Positions 54,082 through 64,000 of a stretch of DNA of 64,000 bases are shown piece after piece. The notes beneath the pieces are model-generated. The model made no database searches. It was not told the origin of the DNA and saw only the letters and a list, made by a program, of their open reading frames with translations. A program made the position numbers and the translations under genes. Location of the stretch: positions 124,001-188,000 of the forward strand of contig NZ_JAUDBQ010000004.1 of assembly GCF_030372105.1 (NCBI RefSeq), given 5' to 3'. How positions within the stretch are numbered: position 1 is the stretch's first letter; each line of letters starts with the position of its first letter. This stretch comes from Cellulomonas cellasea. GTDB taxonomy: Bacteria; Actinomycetota; Actinomycetes; Actinomycetales; Cellulomonadaceae.

Positions 54082-55692
54082 GTGAGCGTGCGTCGTGTGA
54101 TGGGCATCGAGACCGAGTACGGGATCCTCCAACCGGGGCGGCCCAACGCCAACCCCATGCTGCTGTCGAGCCACGTCGTGGCCGTGCACGCCGCCGCCCG
54201 CGAGGGGACGCGCACCCGCGCCCGGTGGGATTACGACGACGAGGACCCGCTGCTCGACGCCCGCGGATTCCACCTGCAGCGCGCGTCCGCGCACCCGTCG
54301 ATGCTCACCAACGACCCGGAGCGGCCCGCGCCGTCCGGCGACGGCCCCCAGGAGCTCGCCCGCTCGCTTGTCGAGGAGTACGAGGACCCGGGCGCCGCGA
54401 ACGTCATCCTCACCAACGGCGCCCGCCTGTACGTGGACCACGCGCACCCCGAGTACTCCTCGCCGGAGGTCACCGGGCCGCTGGACGCCGTCCGGTGGGA
54501 CCGGGCCGGTGAGTTGGTGATGCTCGCGTCCGTGCGCGCCCTCGCGTCGACGCCCGCGCTGCCCGACGTCGCGCTGTATAAGAACAACGTCGACGGCAAG
54601 GGCGCCACCTACGGCACCCATGAGAACTTCCTGGTGGACCGCGCGGTCCCGTTCGCCCAACTCGCCTCCCGGCTGATGCCGTTCCTGGTGACCCGCCAGG
54701 TGTTCACGGGCGCCGGCCGGGTGGGCCTCGGGCAGCGCGGGGAGCGCCCCGGGTTCCAGATCTCCCAGCGCGCGGACTACATCGAGGCGGAGATCGGGCT
54801 GGAGACGACGCTGCGGCGGCCTATCGTCAACACGCGCGACGAGCCGCACGCCGACCCGGACCGCTGGCGCCGGCTGCACGTGATCTTCAGCGACGCGAAC
54901 CTGCTGGAGGTGGCGACCTACCTCAAGCTCGGCACCACCTCGCTCGTGCTCTGGCTGATCGAGCAGTCGGAGGTCGCGGGGGTCGACGTCGGCCCGATGC
55001 TCGCGGCCGTCGACGCGCTGACCCTGCGCGACCCGGTCTCGGCGACCCACCTCGTGAGCCATGACGTGGCGCTGACCGAGCGCCTGGAGCTCGCGGACGG
55101 GCGCCGGATGACAGCCCTGGAGATCCAGGGCGCCTACCTCGACGCGGTGCGCGACGCGCTGGCCCGCACGGGGGCCGAGCCCGACGACGAGACGCGCGAC
55201 GTGCTCGACCGCTGGGAGTCGCTGCTGCGCAGGCTCGCCGAGGACCCGGCGAGCTGCGCCCGCGAAGTGGAGTGGCTCGCCAAGCTGCGGCTGCTCGAGG
55301 GCATGCGCCGCCGTGACCACCTGGAGTGGGACCACCCCCGGCTCGCCGCCGTCGACCTGCAGTGGTCCGACGTGCGGCCCGAGCGCGGCCTCTACCACCG
55401 GCTGCTCTCCGCCGGGGCGGTGGAGACGCTCGTGACGCCCGAGGAGGTCGAGCAGGCCGTCAGCCACCCGCCGCGCGACACCCGCGCCTACTTCCGCGGC
55501 GAGGCCATCGCGCGGTTCGGCCCGCAGGTCTCCGCGGCGAGCTGGGACTCGGTGATCTTCGACGTCCCCGGCGCCCCGACCCTGCAGCGCGTGCCGATGC
55601 GCGACCCGCTGCGCGGCACCGAGGCGCACGTGGGCGCGCTGCTCGAGGCGAGCCCGGACGCCGGAAGCCTGCTCAAGGCGCTGGGGACCTGA
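54082..55692 (+). CDS. dop: Pup deamidase/depupylase
   Basis: A 536-residue glutamine-synthetase-like enzyme. It deamidates the C-terminal Gln of Pup to Glu and also removes Pup from proteins. MGIETEYGI holds the metal-binding Glu near the start, [20 protein letters not shown] is the nucleotide-binding block shared with PafA, and SHDVALTERLELADG follows. Compared with PafA it has the extra loop typical of Dop after the first strands. Pup encoded downstream ends in Gln, so this step is needed. The usual downstream gene pup is separated here by a large opposite-strand gene. Confidence 0.97.
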   Translation: MSVRRVMGIETEYGILQPGRPNANPMLLSSHVVAVHAAAREGTRTRARWDYDDEDPLLDARGFHLQRASAHPSMLTNDPERPAPSGDGPQELARSLVEEYEDPGAANVILTNGARLYVDHAHPEYSSPEVTGPLDAVRWDRAGELVMLASVRALASTPALPDVALYKNNVDGKGATYGTHENFLVDRAVPFAQLASRLMPFLVTRQVFTGAGRVGLGQRGERPGFQISQRADYIEAEIGLETTLRRPIVNTRDEPHADPDRWRRLHVIFSDANLLEVATYLKLGTTSLVLWLIEQSEVAGVDVGPMLAAVDALTLRDPVSATHLVSHDVALTERLELADGRRMTALEIQGAYLDAVRDALARTGAEPDDETRDVLDRWESLLRRLAEDPASCAREVEWLAKLRLLEGMRRRDHLEWDHPRLAAVDLQWSDVRPERGLYHRLLSAGAVETLVTPEEVEQAVSHPPRDTRAYFRGEAIARFGPQVSAASWDSVIFDVPGAPTLQRVPMRDPLRGTEAHVGALLEASPDAGSLLKALGT

Positions 55693-55707
55693 CCCGGGAG
55701 GACGCCG

Positions 55708-58700
55708 TTAGCGCATCGCCCCGACGAACCGCACGGCCTCCCGGGCCTCCCGCAGCCGACGCTCGTACGTGAGGCCCAGCCCGAGGAGCACGGCGCCGCC
55801 GACGGCCAGCACGGCCCACCACTCCACGACCCGCATCGCGGCCACCGCCGCCGGCGAGGCCTGGATCAGCGCGACGGCTCCGAGCACGGCGCCGCCGAGC
55901 AGGAACGGGGCCTGCCAGCGCAGGACCGCCCCGGCGACGACCGCGACGAGCGCCCCCACGACCACGAGCAGCAGCCGCCACGTGGTGGGGATCGCCCAGC
56001 CGGTGGCGAACGGGACGGCCAGCACCAGCACCAGCCCGACTCCCAGCGCCGACCAGCTGCTGGCATCCGGGTCGCGCCGCAGCCGTGCGGTCCCGAGGGC
56101 GAGCACGACCGCCCCGAGCAGCACGAGGTAGACGTCGGGCGGCACCACCGGGGTGAGCCACGCCCCCAGCAGCGCCGCCACGCTGGCGCTGACCAGCCCG
56201 GTGGCGACGGCGCGGGTCCGGGCCGCCCCCGTCGCAGCGCGCAGCCCGGCGATGAGCGCCAGCGTGCTCCCGGCCGTCAGCACCGCGAGGGCGCGCACCG
56301 TCCCGGAGCCGCTGGAGTCCACGGCGAGCAGCGTCGGGGCCAGCGCGACGGCCGTGACCCAGGGCAGTCCCCATCGGCGTGGACCCGGGCTCGGGAACGG
56401 CCATCGCCAGGCGGCCAGGACCAGTGCGGCGGCGAGGAGCCCGGCGCTCGGCAGTGACCACAGCTCGACGTCGCCCAGACCCGGGGTGGTCCCACCGGCG
56501 CGGACCGTCGCGGGGACTGCGGCATCGCGGGTGGCGACGATGACGGACAGGAGGACCGCGCCGAGGAGCGGGCCCGCGCTGGCCCGTGCGGCTCGCGCGC
56601 TGCGCTCAGCGGAGGGCGCGCCCGGCTCAGCGGAGTGCCGCCCGCCCCACAGCGTCGACGCGCTCAGGGCGATCAACACGGCAGCGGCGGCAAGGGCCAC
56701 GGGCGCGCGCCAGGTGGTGGCGGGGCCGAGGGCGAGCGAGGCGAGCAGGAGCGGTCCGGCCACTGTCGTCATCACGTCCGCGCGTCCGCGGGCCGCCCTC
56801 AACACGGCGGTGGCGGTGAGGACGACGCCGAGCACCACCAGGGGGAGCTCCACGCTCGGCAGCACGCCCTGCAGGACGGCGGACGGCGTGGCCAGCGCAC
56901 ACGCCGTGAGCCCGATCGCCACGAGCTGGGCCGCTCGGGCCCCGGCCCTCGGGGACCAGGCCGCCCACCAGGCCAACGCGGCCCCCGCGACGATGACGCA
57001 GGCCCAGCGCAGGAGGCCCGCCGGGGTCTCGTCCACAGCGATGGCGGTGGGCAGCACGAGCACGAGGGTGAGCAGCCAGGGCGCCACCCGGTCCACCGCC
57101 CGGGCGTCGTCGCCGCCGAGGCGGTGCAGCGCACGGGCCGCGCCGGCGGTCACGAGGGCCGAGGCGATCGCCCACAGCTCCACCTCGACCAGTGCGGGTG
57201 TGCCCGCGCTGACGGTGGCGGCCACGAGTCCGTGGCGGACGGGCCCGGCCAGCACGAGCATCGTGCCGACGAGCGCGAGGAGTCGGGACGCGGGCCCTTG
57301 GCCCAGGCGCGTCGCCCAGGCCGCCAGCGCGGCGCCGACGACGAGCGCGGCGAGCACACGCCAGGTGTCGTCATGGAGGGCCGAGGGCAGCAGCAGCAGC
57401 GCCCCCGCGTGGAGCAGAGTCGGGACCTGCGCCCCGGCGCGCAGCAGCAACGCGGTCACGGCGACGAGCAGCAAGCCCAGCAGCGCCAAGGGGAGGTCCC
57501 AGAGCGCGCTCATGGCGGACGACGCGCTGGTGAACGCCGCGACGGCCGCCACCACCAGGCCGACCGGAACGGTGGGCGCTCCTCCCGGGGTGCTCCATCC
57601 GCCCCGAGCCGCGCTGTGCAGGGCCAGAGCGCAGCCCGCCGCGAAGAGCACCGACCAGCGGACTGTCCCGAGCGTCGAGTGGTCGACGGCCAGCAGGCTC
57701 GGGATCGCCGCGATCCCGGCCGCGATCCACGGCCCGACGAGCAGCGCTGCCCGCCGGCTGCGCGCCGTGCAGGTGACCAGCCCCCGCAAGGCGAGGAGGG
57801 TGAGGGCGACGGCCGGCAGGGACCATGCCTCGACCTCTTCGAGGCCCAGGGTCCCGGGCAGCCCACTGCCCCGTCTCACCGGCTCGGTCGCGCGCAGCGC
57901 ATGACCCGCCGGCCCGAGGACGAGCACGAGGACTGCCAGCCCCAGGAGGACGTCGCGGCGCGGCGCCGCGAGGAAGGGCCTGGACCGGCCCCACATCCCG
58001 CAGGCGACGAGCACCGCTCCCGCGCCGAGGGCGAGCGCGGCGCGCGGCACATTCCCCAGGGGGAGGTCGCCGCCGAGCAGCGCAGTCGGCACTGTGGCGA
58101 GCGCGAGGCCGGCGACCAGCAGGGGCACGTCGTCCTCGCCGCCGAGGCGCCGGCGTCGCAGCGCCACGACGAGGAGGACGGCGCCCGTCGGCGCCAGGTA
58201 GGCCTCGGGGGCGCCCACTCCGCCGTGCAGCAGCAGCACCCACGTCGCGGCGACGCCCAGTCCGAGAGCCCACCAGCGGGCCCATCGGCGGCCCGGCTGC
58301 CACGACCAGGCCCCGGCGACCACCGCACTGACGACGACCGCCAGCGCGAGGCGCCCGGGACCGCCCTGGGCGCCGACGGTGGCCGCCGCCGCGAGCAGCT
58401 GCGTGCCGGCCATCGCCCAGCCTGCGCCCTCGGTGGCGCGGCGGGCGTCCTCCTGGCGGGCCGACAGCGGCCCGGCCAGCAGCACGCAGGCGCCCGCGAC
58501 GGCTGTGACGGCCACCGGCAGTGCGGCGCCGAGCAGCGCGCCGTCGGTGGCCAGCCACGCGGTGAGCAAGGAGCCCGGCACCAGCACGGCCCACGCCGCC
58601 GAGGCGCCTACCTGCCAGCGCGGCCCCAGCGTCGACCGGCCGCGCCCCGCGACGACGAGGGCCGCCACGGCGGCTGCCACGGCGACGGCGATCAGCGCCG

Positions 58701-60897
58701 CCTGGTCGAGCACAGTGGGTTGTGCGGGCAGGCCCGCTGCGCCCGACATCCACGCGGCGACGGACACCGTGGCTGCGACGGACAGCGAAGCCGATCGATC
58801 GGCGCGCGTCCACGGCATGCGCGGGGCGAGGACGGCGGCGACGACCGCCGCGAGCATCGGCGCCGCGAGGACGGCCGCCGCAGTCCCCGGGGCGAGCGGC
58901 TTCGCGACCAGGACCACCCCGCCGAGCCAGAGCAGCCCGAGGGCTGTGGCGAGCAGCGCGGCACGGGCGAGGGCCCGGCCAGACGCCCACCCGCGGGTGA
59001 CGACGGCCACGGCCGCACAGGCGAGGAGTGCGAGACCTGCCGACACGGCGTCCCGGGACGCGATGAGCGCCACCACCGGGGCCAGGACCACCAGTGAGCG
59101 AAGGGGTGTGCGGCTGCGACCGTCCAGGCGCAGCCCGGCCTTGTCGGCGAGGACCCCGAGGGCCGCCACGAAGGCGAGAAGCAGCACCAGGCCGACGGGC
59201 CCCAGCCCCGGCCACATCGAGACGACTGGCGCGGGCAGCGCGAGCAGCGCCAGCGCCGCGGTCCACGCGCCGCCCACCCGGGCCGCGCGCCACGGCGACG
59301 CGAGGCCCGTCGCGGCACAGAAGGCCAGCGCGCCGCCGACGACAGCAGCCGCCGTCAGCGGTGGCGGCAGTTGACGGACGTCGAGCATCAGCGCCGCGAG
59401 CAGCGCGACGAGCATCGATGCCGAGGGAGCCGCCGCGAGCATCGCCACGACGAGGGCCCCGCGAGTCGCGCGGCCCGCCGCGGCCCGCGCCAGGCCGATC
59501 GTGACAGCCGCTGCGCTGGCGGGGGCCCACGCCCACAACACGCCGCTCGGAATCCCCGCGTGGACCCCGGCCACGCCGACGCCCACGGACCCGAGCGCGA
59601 GCAGCGCGCCAGCCGCCGCCTCCCACGCCGCGGCCCTGCGCGGATGCCGCGCGCGAGACCAGCGGCTCTGGAGGCCCGCCAACACCGCGAGCAGGAGCAG
59701 CGCGGCGGCCGGGGACCACGGGCTGGCGGTGGCACGCGCCACGTCGACGAGGGCGATGACGGTGGCCGATCCGGCCGCCAGCCACGCGACCCACTCCAGC
59801 ACCCCGCGCTCGAGCCCGCTCCAGCCCCGCTCCCGTTCGGCGCCGAGCCCCAGGCCACTGCCAGGCCCGTCCTCGCCGCGGGCGGGCTCGCCGGGCGGCG
59901 GACCTGCGACGGCAGTGGCGGATCCCATGGCGAACCGGGCCGAGGCGAGCAACACGCTCCCGACCAGCAGCCACGCAGTGTGCCCAGGCGTCAGCGGCGC
60001 CAGCAGCACCGGGGCCACCGGCAGAAGCACCGCGCCGGCGGCGGCGCCGGTCCTGATCCGCGCGACGTGCCCCCACGCGCCGAGCAGCAGCGCGCAGACC
60101 AGGCATGCGGCAGCCGCGTACACGGCGCCGCTACTGGGCGCGATGAGGCCGGTGGCGTGCACCGCCCACGCGTCGAGCAGCAGCATCACCGTCCCGATGC
60201 CGCCGACGGCCTCCGCGCTGGAGCCGAGGCGGGCCCGGCGCAGGCTCGACGCGGCGGCGAAGACCACCACGGTTCCGACGCCGATCACCGCGGCGCGGCC
60301 CACCAAGCCGAGCCATCCCCAGCTGAACAGCAGGAAGACCACGCAGGCGGCGGCGATCAGGAGCGCGCCGAGTATCTGGAGCACCGTCTGGACACGCCAC
60401 GGCGCCCGCGGCGGTGGCGCTGGCTGTGACGCCATCGGGCGGGGGAGGGGAGGTGTGGAGTACGGGATGAGGGGAGGGCCAGTGGGCGGCCCGGCGAGAG
60501 GCGCGACTCGCGGCGGCGGGGCGGCCATCGGGGCGACAGGCGGCGACGACCATGCCGCCGCCGCGGACTGCTCGGCGGCCACCGCCGCCGCCCGTGCCGC
60601 CGCGGCGACCTCCGCCGCGCGCGCCGCGGCCGCGGAGGCCTCGGCCGCCCGGCGCTGATGCTGCTCCGCCCGCATCAGGTCGAGGTGCTCCGTCCGGCGG
60701 TCCAGCGCGCCGACAGCCTCCTGGGAGAGCTCCCAGAGGCGGCGCCCGCCGGAGCCCGTCAGCTCGAAGCCGCAGACGACGCAGGTGCTCGCGGTGAGCG
60801 TGGCTGCGCAGGCCGGGCAGCGGGAGGAGTCGACGAGCGCCGCGCGCACCGCCATGACGAGGTCGCCTGGCTGGTCAGGGCGTTGCGAGGACGGCAT
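55708..60897 (-). CDS. Giant SCO7613-type polytopic membrane protein
   Basis: 1,729 residues. The N-terminus has a zinc ribbon (CPACAATLTASTCVVCG), an Ala-rich coiled coil of about 60 residues, a Pro-rich stretch, then dozens of hydrophobic helices in Ala/Leu/Val-rich runs to the end. It fits the actinobacterial family named after Streptomyces SCO7613, whose function is not known. ATG 60897 was chosen because it precedes the zinc ribbon closely; the frame continues open upstream. It lies between dop and pup on the opposite strand and converges with dop with 15 bases between stops. Repetitive helices suggest internal duplication. Confidence 0.82.
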   Translation of the reverse strand: MPSSQRPDQPGDLVMAVRAALVDSSRCPACAATLTASTCVVCGFELTGSGGRRLWELSQEAVGALDRRTEHLDLMRAEQHQRRAAEASAAAARAAEVAAAARAAAVAAEQSAAAAWSSPPVAPMAAPPPRVAPLAGPPTGPPLIPYSTPPLPRPMASQPAPPPRAPWRVQTVLQILGALLIAAACVVFLLFSWGWLGLVGRAAVIGVGTVVVFAAASSLRRARLGSSAEAVGGIGTVMLLLDAWAVHATGLIAPSSGAVYAAAACLVCALLLGAWGHVARIRTGAAAGAVLLPVAPVLLAPLTPGHTAWLLVGSVLLASARFAMGSATAVAGPPPGEPARGEDGPGSGLGLGAERERGWSGLERGVLEWVAWLAAGSATVIALVDVARATASPWSPAAALLLLAVLAGLQSRWSRARHPRRAAAWEAAAGALLALGSVGVGVAGVHAGIPSGVLWAWAPASAAAVTIGLARAAAGRATRGALVVAMLAAAPSASMLVALLAALMLDVRQLPPPLTAAAVVGGALAFCAATGLASPWRAARVGGAWTAALALLALPAPVVSMWPGLGPVGLVLLLAFVAALGVLADKAGLRLDGRSRTPLRSLVVLAPVVALIASRDAVSAGLALLACAAVAVVTRGWASGRALARAALLATALGLLWLGGVVLVAKPLAPGTAAAVLAAPMLAAVVAAVLAPRMPWTRADRSASLSVAATVSVAAWMSGAAGLPAQPTVLDQAALIAVAVAAAVAALVVAGRGRSTLGPRWQVGASAAWAVLVPGSLLTAWLATDGALLGAALPVAVTAVAGACVLLAGPLSARQEDARRATEGAGWAMAGTQLLAAAATVGAQGGPGRLALAVVVSAVVAGAWSWQPGRRWARWWALGLGVAATWVLLLHGGVGAPEAYLAPTGAVLLVVALRRRRLGGEDDVPLLVAGLALATVPTALLGGDLPLGNVPRAALALGAGAVLVACGMWGRSRPFLAAPRRDVLLGLAVLVLVLGPAGHALRATEPVRRGSGLPGTLGLEEVEAWSLPAVALTLLALRGLVTCTARSRRAALLVGPWIAAGIAAIPSLLAVDHSTLGTVRWSVLFAAGCALALHSAARGGWSTPGGAPTVPVGLVVAAVAAFTSASSAMSALWDLPLALLGLLLVAVTALLLRAGAQVPTLLHAGALLLLPSALHDDTWRVLAALVVGAALAAWATRLGQGPASRLLALVGTMLVLAGPVRHGLVAATVSAGTPALVEVELWAIASALVTAGAARALHRLGGDDARAVDRVAPWLLTLVLVLPTAIAVDETPAGLLRWACVIVAGAALAWWAAWSPRAGARAAQLVAIGLTACALATPSAVLQGVLPSVELPLVVLGVVLTATAVLRAARGRADVMTTVAGPLLLASLALGPATTWRAPVALAAAAVLIALSASTLWGGRHSAEPGAPSAERSARAARASAGPLLGAVLLSVIVATRDAAVPATVRAGGTTPGLGDVELWSLPSAGLLAAALVLAAWRWPFPSPGPRRWGLPWVTAVALAPTLLAVDSSGSGTVRALAVLTAGSTLALIAGLRAATGAARTRAVATGLVSASVAALLGAWLTPVVPPDVYLVLLGAVVLALGTARLRRDPDASSWSALGVGLVLVLAVPFATGWAIPTTWRLLLVVVGALVAVVAGAVLRWQAPFLLGGAVLGAVALIQASPAAVAAMRVVEWWAVLAVGGAVLLGLGLTYERRLREAREAVRFVGAMR

Positions 60898-61010
60898 GTG
60901 GCACATCGTGGCGTACCCGGAGGCCCGCTGGGCGGGTATTCCACAGCCGATGTCGGCGAGGCTGTCCGCAGGGTGGACGGCTCCAGTCGGACCGGTCGCG
61001 GGGCAGGGCC

Positions 61011-61016
61011 TACTGT
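61011..61016 (+). promoter_or_regulatory. Possible -10 box of the pup-prcBA operon
   Basis: TACTGT lies 39 bases before the pup start. No strong -35 is visible. The 158-base gap to the divergent giant gene must hold both promoters. Confidence 0.4.
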
Positions 61017-61055
61017 GGGAGCAGCACGACTCGTTCAGCACACCGGGAGGTCACG

Positions 61056-61253
61056 ATGGCTGGTCAGGAACACGGTCGCGTCCGCCGCGAGGAGGACGAG
61101 CCGGTCGACGGACCGGACGTCCCCACGCCACCGACGCCCGCGGCGCAGGCCCGCGACGCCGAGGTCGACGCGCTCCTCGAGGAGATCGACGAGGTGCTGG
61201 AGTCCAATGCGGAGCAGTTCGTGCGCGGGTTCGTGCAGAAGGGCGGTCAGTGA
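61056..61253 (+). CDS. pup: Prokaryotic ubiquitin-like protein Pup
   Basis: 65 residues, mostly disordered and acidic. The helix-forming C-terminal half DALLEEIDEVLESNAEQFVR binds the Arc coiled coil. It ends in KGGQ, so Dop must convert the final Gln to Glu before PafA can link it to lysines of target proteins. ATG 61056 follows GGGAGG. prcB starts six bases after its stop, so pup, prcB and prcA form one operon. Confidence 0.98.
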   Translation: MAGQEHGRVRREEDEPVDGPDVPTPPTPAAQARDAEVDALLEEIDEVLESNAEQFVRGFVQKGGQ

Positions 61254-61259
61254 GCGCCG

Positions 61260-62117
61260 ATGGGCACGGACCACACGGCGTCCCCGGGGCGTTTGCCGGG
61301 CGCGTTCACCACGCCCGGCTCCTCCTCGTTCGTCGAGTTCTTGCAGGGCCACGCCCCTGCGTTGCTGCCGGGGCGGGGTGAGCAGCCCGGAGGCGAGGGC
61401 CCGCTCGCGCCGCACGGCACCACGATCGTCGCCCTGACGTTCGACCGGGGCGTGATCATGGCGGGCGACCGCCGCGCCACGATGGGCTCGATGATCGCGC
61501 ACCGCGAGATCGAGAAGGTCTTCCCCGCCGACGAGTTCTCCGCCGTCGGCATCGCCGGCACCGCTGGCCTGGCGGTGGAGCTGGTCCGGCTCTTCCAGTT
61601 GGAGCTGGAGCACTACGAGAAGATCGAGGGCACGCTGCTCTCGCTCGACGGCAAGGCCAATCGGCTGTCCACGATGATCCGCGGCAACTTGGGCCTGGCC
61701 ATGCAGGGCCTGGCCGTGGTTCCGCTGTTCGCTGGGTACGACCTCGACCGCGGGGCCGGGCGGATCTTCTCCTACGACGTCACGGGCGGCCGGTATGAGG
61801 AGCGCGACCATCACAGCGTCGGCTCGGGCTCGGTGTTCGCGCGGGGCTCGCTGAAGAAGCTCTGGCGGCCGGGCCTGGACGCCACGGCTGCCGTGCGGGT
61901 CGCTGTGGGGGCGTTGGTGGACGCCGCGGACGACGACTCCGCGACGGGCGGGCCGGATGAGTCCCGTCGGATCTACCCCGTGATCGCGAGCGTCACGGCG
62001 GCCGGCTACGTCCGGGTGCCCCAGGACGAGCTCGGGCGCATCGTGGAGGACGTGCTGGACGAGCGTCGCGAGCAGCATCGCCGCGACCGCCGCGAGACGG
62101 AGGACTCCGACCGATGA
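61260..62117 (+). CDS. prcB: Proteasome beta subunit
   Basis: A 285-residue Ntn hydrolase precursor. The propeptide ends at APHG and the catalytic residue is Thr54 in GTTIVALTF, exposed after self-cleavage. Asp and Lys of the active site lie in the first strands ([12 protein letters not shown] and [10 protein letters not shown]). The mature subunit forms the two inner rings of the 20S core. It overlaps prcA by ATGA, so the subunits are translationally coupled. Confidence 0.98.
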   Translation: MGTDHTASPGRLPGAFTTPGSSSFVEFLQGHAPALLPGRGEQPGGEGPLAPHGTTIVALTFDRGVIMAGDRRATMGSMIAHREIEKVFPADEFSAVGIAGTAGLAVELVRLFQLELEHYEKIEGTLLSLDGKANRLSTMIRGNLGLAMQGLAVVPLFAGYDLDRGAGRIFSYDVTGGRYEERDHHSVGSGSVFARGSLKKLWRPGLDATAAVRVAVGALVDAADDDSATGGPDESRRIYPVIASVTAAGYVRVPQDELGRIVEDVLDERREQHRRDRRETEDSDR

Positions 62118-62827
62118 GCATGCCGTTCTACGTCTCGCCCGAGCAGCTCATGAAGGACCGGGCCGACTACGCGCGCAAGGGCATCGCCCGCGGCCGGTCG
62201 GTCGTGGTGCTGCAATACGAGGACGGGATCGCGTTCGCCACGGAGAACCCGTCCCGCGCGCTGCACAAGATCTCGGAGATCTACGACCGGATCGCGTTCG
62301 CGGCGGTCGGCAAGTACAACGAATTCGAGAACCTGCGGGTGGCGGGCGTGCGCTACGCGGACCTGCGCGGGTACTCCTACGACCGCAAGGACGTGAACGC
62401 CCGGGGGCTGGCGAACGCATACGCGCAGACGCTGGGGACGGTGTTCACCACCGAGTCCAAGCCCCTCGAGGTCGAGCTGGTCGTGGCGGAGGTGGCGGAC
62501 ACCCCGGCCGGGGACCAGATCTACCGGCTGTCCTATGACGGCTCGGTGGCCGACGAGCACGGGTACGGCTACGTGGTGATGGGCGGCCAGGCCGAGCGCC
62601 TGGGAACCGTCCTCGCCGAGGAGTGGCGGGCGGGGATGTCCCTGCCCGAGGTGCTCTCGGTGGCCGTCAGGGTGCTCGGATCGACGGGCGAGGGCGAGCC
62701 GCAGGAGATCCCGGCCAGCCAGCTCGAGGTCGCGGTGCTCGACCGGACCCGGCCCAGGCGCGCGTTCCGCCGGCTGACCGGCCCGGTGCTCGAGGACCTG
62801 CTCGCGATGGCGCCGCCGAGCTCATGA
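62114..62827 (+). CDS. prcA: Proteasome alpha subunit
   Basis: 237 residues. [23 protein letters not shown], cut here at the helix, is the N-terminal gating region; the body follows as Ntn-fold strands with [15 protein letters not shown]. It has no catalytic Thr. Alpha rings close the core and receive the GQYL tail of Arc. The start overlaps the prcB stop. A 46-base gap separates it from pafA. Confidence 0.97.
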   Translation: MSMPFYVSPEQLMKDRADYARKGIARGRSVVVLQYEDGIAFATENPSRALHKISEIYDRIAFAAVGKYNEFENLRVAGVRYADLRGYSYDRKDVNARGLANAYAQTLGTVFTTESKPLEVELVVAEVADTPAGDQIYRLSYDGSVADEHGYGYVVMGGQAERLGTVLAEEWRAGMSLPEVLSVAVRVLGSTGEGEPQEIPASQLEVAVLDRTRPRRAFRRLTGPVLEDLLAMAPPSS

Positions 62828-62873
62828 GCCGTCGGCTCGCATGCAGGGCAGTCTGACCACAGGGGGGCGAACG

Positions 62874-64000
62874 ATGGACCGTCGGATCTTCGGGTTGGAG
62901 ACGGAGTACGGCGTCACGTGCGCGTCGGACGACGGGCGTGGCCTGTCCGCCGACGAGGTCGCGCGCTACCTGTTCCGCAAGGTGGTCTCGTGGGGCAGGT
63001 CGTCGAACGTGTTCCTGCGCAACGGGTCGCGGCTGTACCTCGACGTGGGCTCGCACCCGGAGTACGCGACGGCCGAGTGCGACGACGTGCGCCAGCTCGT
63101 CGCGCATGACCGGGGCGGCGAGCGGATCCTCGAGGGCCTGGTGCAGGACGCCCAGCAACGCCTGGAGCACGAGGGCCTGACGGGCCGCATCCACCTGTTC
63201 AAGAACAACACCGACTCGGCGGGCAACTCCTACGGCTGCCACGAGAACTACCTGGTGCGCCGGCAGGGCGACTTCGCGCGGCTGTCGGACGTGCTGGTGC
63301 CGTTCCTCATCACCCGCCAGGTGCTCACCGGCGCCGGGAAGGTGCTCACGACGCCGCGGGGCGCCGTCTACTGCCTCTCGCAGCGCGCCGACCACATCTG
63401 GGAGGCGGTGTCGAGCGCGACGACGCGGTCGCGCCCCATCATCAACACACGGGACGAGCCGCATGCCGACGCCGAGCACTACCGGCGGCTGCACGTGATC
63501 GTCGGCGACTCGTCGATGTCGGAGACGACGACCCTGCTGAAGGTGGGGTCCACGGACCTCATCCTGCGGATGATCGAGGCGGGCATGCCCATGCGGGACA
63601 TGGCCCTGGAGAACCCGATCCGCGCGATCCGCGACATCAGCCATGACATGACGGGCAAGCGGCCTGTGGTGATGGCCAATGGGCACACGGTCACGGCCGT
63701 CGACCTGCAGGAGGAGTACCTCGCACGGGTCAAGGACTTCGTGGACCGGGAGGTCGGGCCGACACCCGTGGTCAAGCAGGTGATCGACCTGTGGGAGCGC
63801 GGGCTGCGGGCGCTGCGCACGGGGGATCTGGCGCTGGTGGAGCGCGAGCTCGACTGGGTGATCAAGTACCGGCTGATCGAGCGCTACCGCGCCAAGCACG
63901 GCCTCGACCTGTCCGACGCGCGGGTCGCGCGGCTCGACCTGGCGTACCACGACATCTCCCGCACCGAGGGCCTGTACAACCTCCTCGCGGCGCGCGGCCT
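62874..64000 (+). CDS. pafA: Pup-protein ligase (partial, runs off the window)
   Basis: The first 375 residues of a glutamine-synthetase-like ligase that joins the C-terminal Glu of Pup to substrate lysines using [19 protein letters not shown] gives the metal-binding Glu9; [21 protein letters not shown] and [20 protein letters not shown] are blocks shared with Dop. ATG 62874 follows AGGGGGG. It lacks the extra loop near the N-terminus that marks Dop, confirming the assignment. The 3' end lies beyond 64000. Confidence 0.97.
   Translation, partial: MDRRIFGLETEYGVTCASDDGRGLSADEVARYLFRKVVSWGRSSNVFLRNGSRLYLDVGSHPEYATAECDDVRQLVAHDRGGERILEGLVQDAQQRLEHEGLTGRIHLFKNNTDSAGNSYGCHENYLVRRQGDFARLSDVLVPFLITRQVLTGAGKVLTTPRGAVYCLSQRADHIWEAVSSATTRSRPIINTRDEPHADAEHYRRLHVIVGDSSMSETTTLLKVGSTDLILRMIEAGMPMRDMALENPIRAIRDISHDMTGKRPVVMANGHTVTAVDLQEEYLARVKDFVDREVGPTPVVKQVIDLWERGLRALRTGDLALVERELDWVIKYRLIERYRAKHGLDLSDARVARLDLAYHDISRTEGLYNLLAARG

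Noticed and set aside
56635..59097. Long plus-strand open frames within the giant membrane-protein gene
   Set aside because: The opposite frame encodes regular hydrophobic helices and a zinc ribbon over its whole length, while these translate to Arg/Gly/Gln-rich sequence.

Overview
The window is high-GC actinobacterial DNA, roughly 70% GC or more in most genes. The combination of a Pup-proteasome locus (arc, dop, pup, prcB, prcA, pafA), mycothiol ligase mshC, DUF4191 and DUF5703 proteins, and lpd/sucB next to pepA points to Micrococcales, probably near Cellulomonadaceae. That placement is inference from gene content. Many genes have a TANNNT box 6-8 bases before an ATG or GTG start with no ribosome binding site, the usual actinobacterial leaderless promoter.

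Bases 1-3213 are a decayed accessory region of visibly lower GC. It holds a frameshifted TNT (NAD+ glycohydrolase-type) toxin module, two intact copies of a likely cognate immunity gene, out-of-order immunity fragments, a toxin/immunity chimera, and a broken RBBP9/YdeN-like hydrolase. Bases 3258-9555 hold a LacI-type regulator divergent from a four-gene unit: a tandem double-HAD phosphatase, an ECF S component, a fused two-domain ECF ATPase and an EcfT protein. Two near-identical operator palindromes sit at the divergent promoter. Bases 9656-11689 look like a small island: a 58-base imperfect direct repeat of the glnA 3' end flanks two orphan genes.

Bases 11685-32518 are mostly core metabolism. 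They include glnA with a GlnR-like box, an RDD protein, a beta-lactamase-fold serine hydrolase, DUF4191, lipA, an MFS transporter, a flavodoxin-like protein, lipB, a MarR regulator facing an MMPL transporter across an 18-base palindrome, a Gfo/Idh/MocA oxidoreductase, a degenerate Ser/Thr-kinase-like membrane protein, an SDR39U1 epimerase, and the sucB-lpd pair. LipA and LipB make the lipoyl group that SucB carries and Lpd reoxidises, so these genes serve one pathway. Leucyl aminopeptidase (pepA) and two small membrane proteins follow.

Bases 33019-51105 mix small-molecule kinases, alanine dehydrogenase next to an APC permease, RibD-C/DHFR-like and epimerase enzymes, M3 and M20 peptidases, DUF5703, an acidic protein, an aldo/keto reductase, uppP, mshC, a PAC2 protein, a HAD phosphatase, a RecB-like Fe-S nuclease and a CBS-containing site-2 protease. 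Bases 51117-64000 are the proteasome region: trmI, the ATPase arc, the depupylase/deamidase dop, then a 1,729-residue opposite-strand membrane protein inserted before pup-prcB-prcA, and pafA running off the end.
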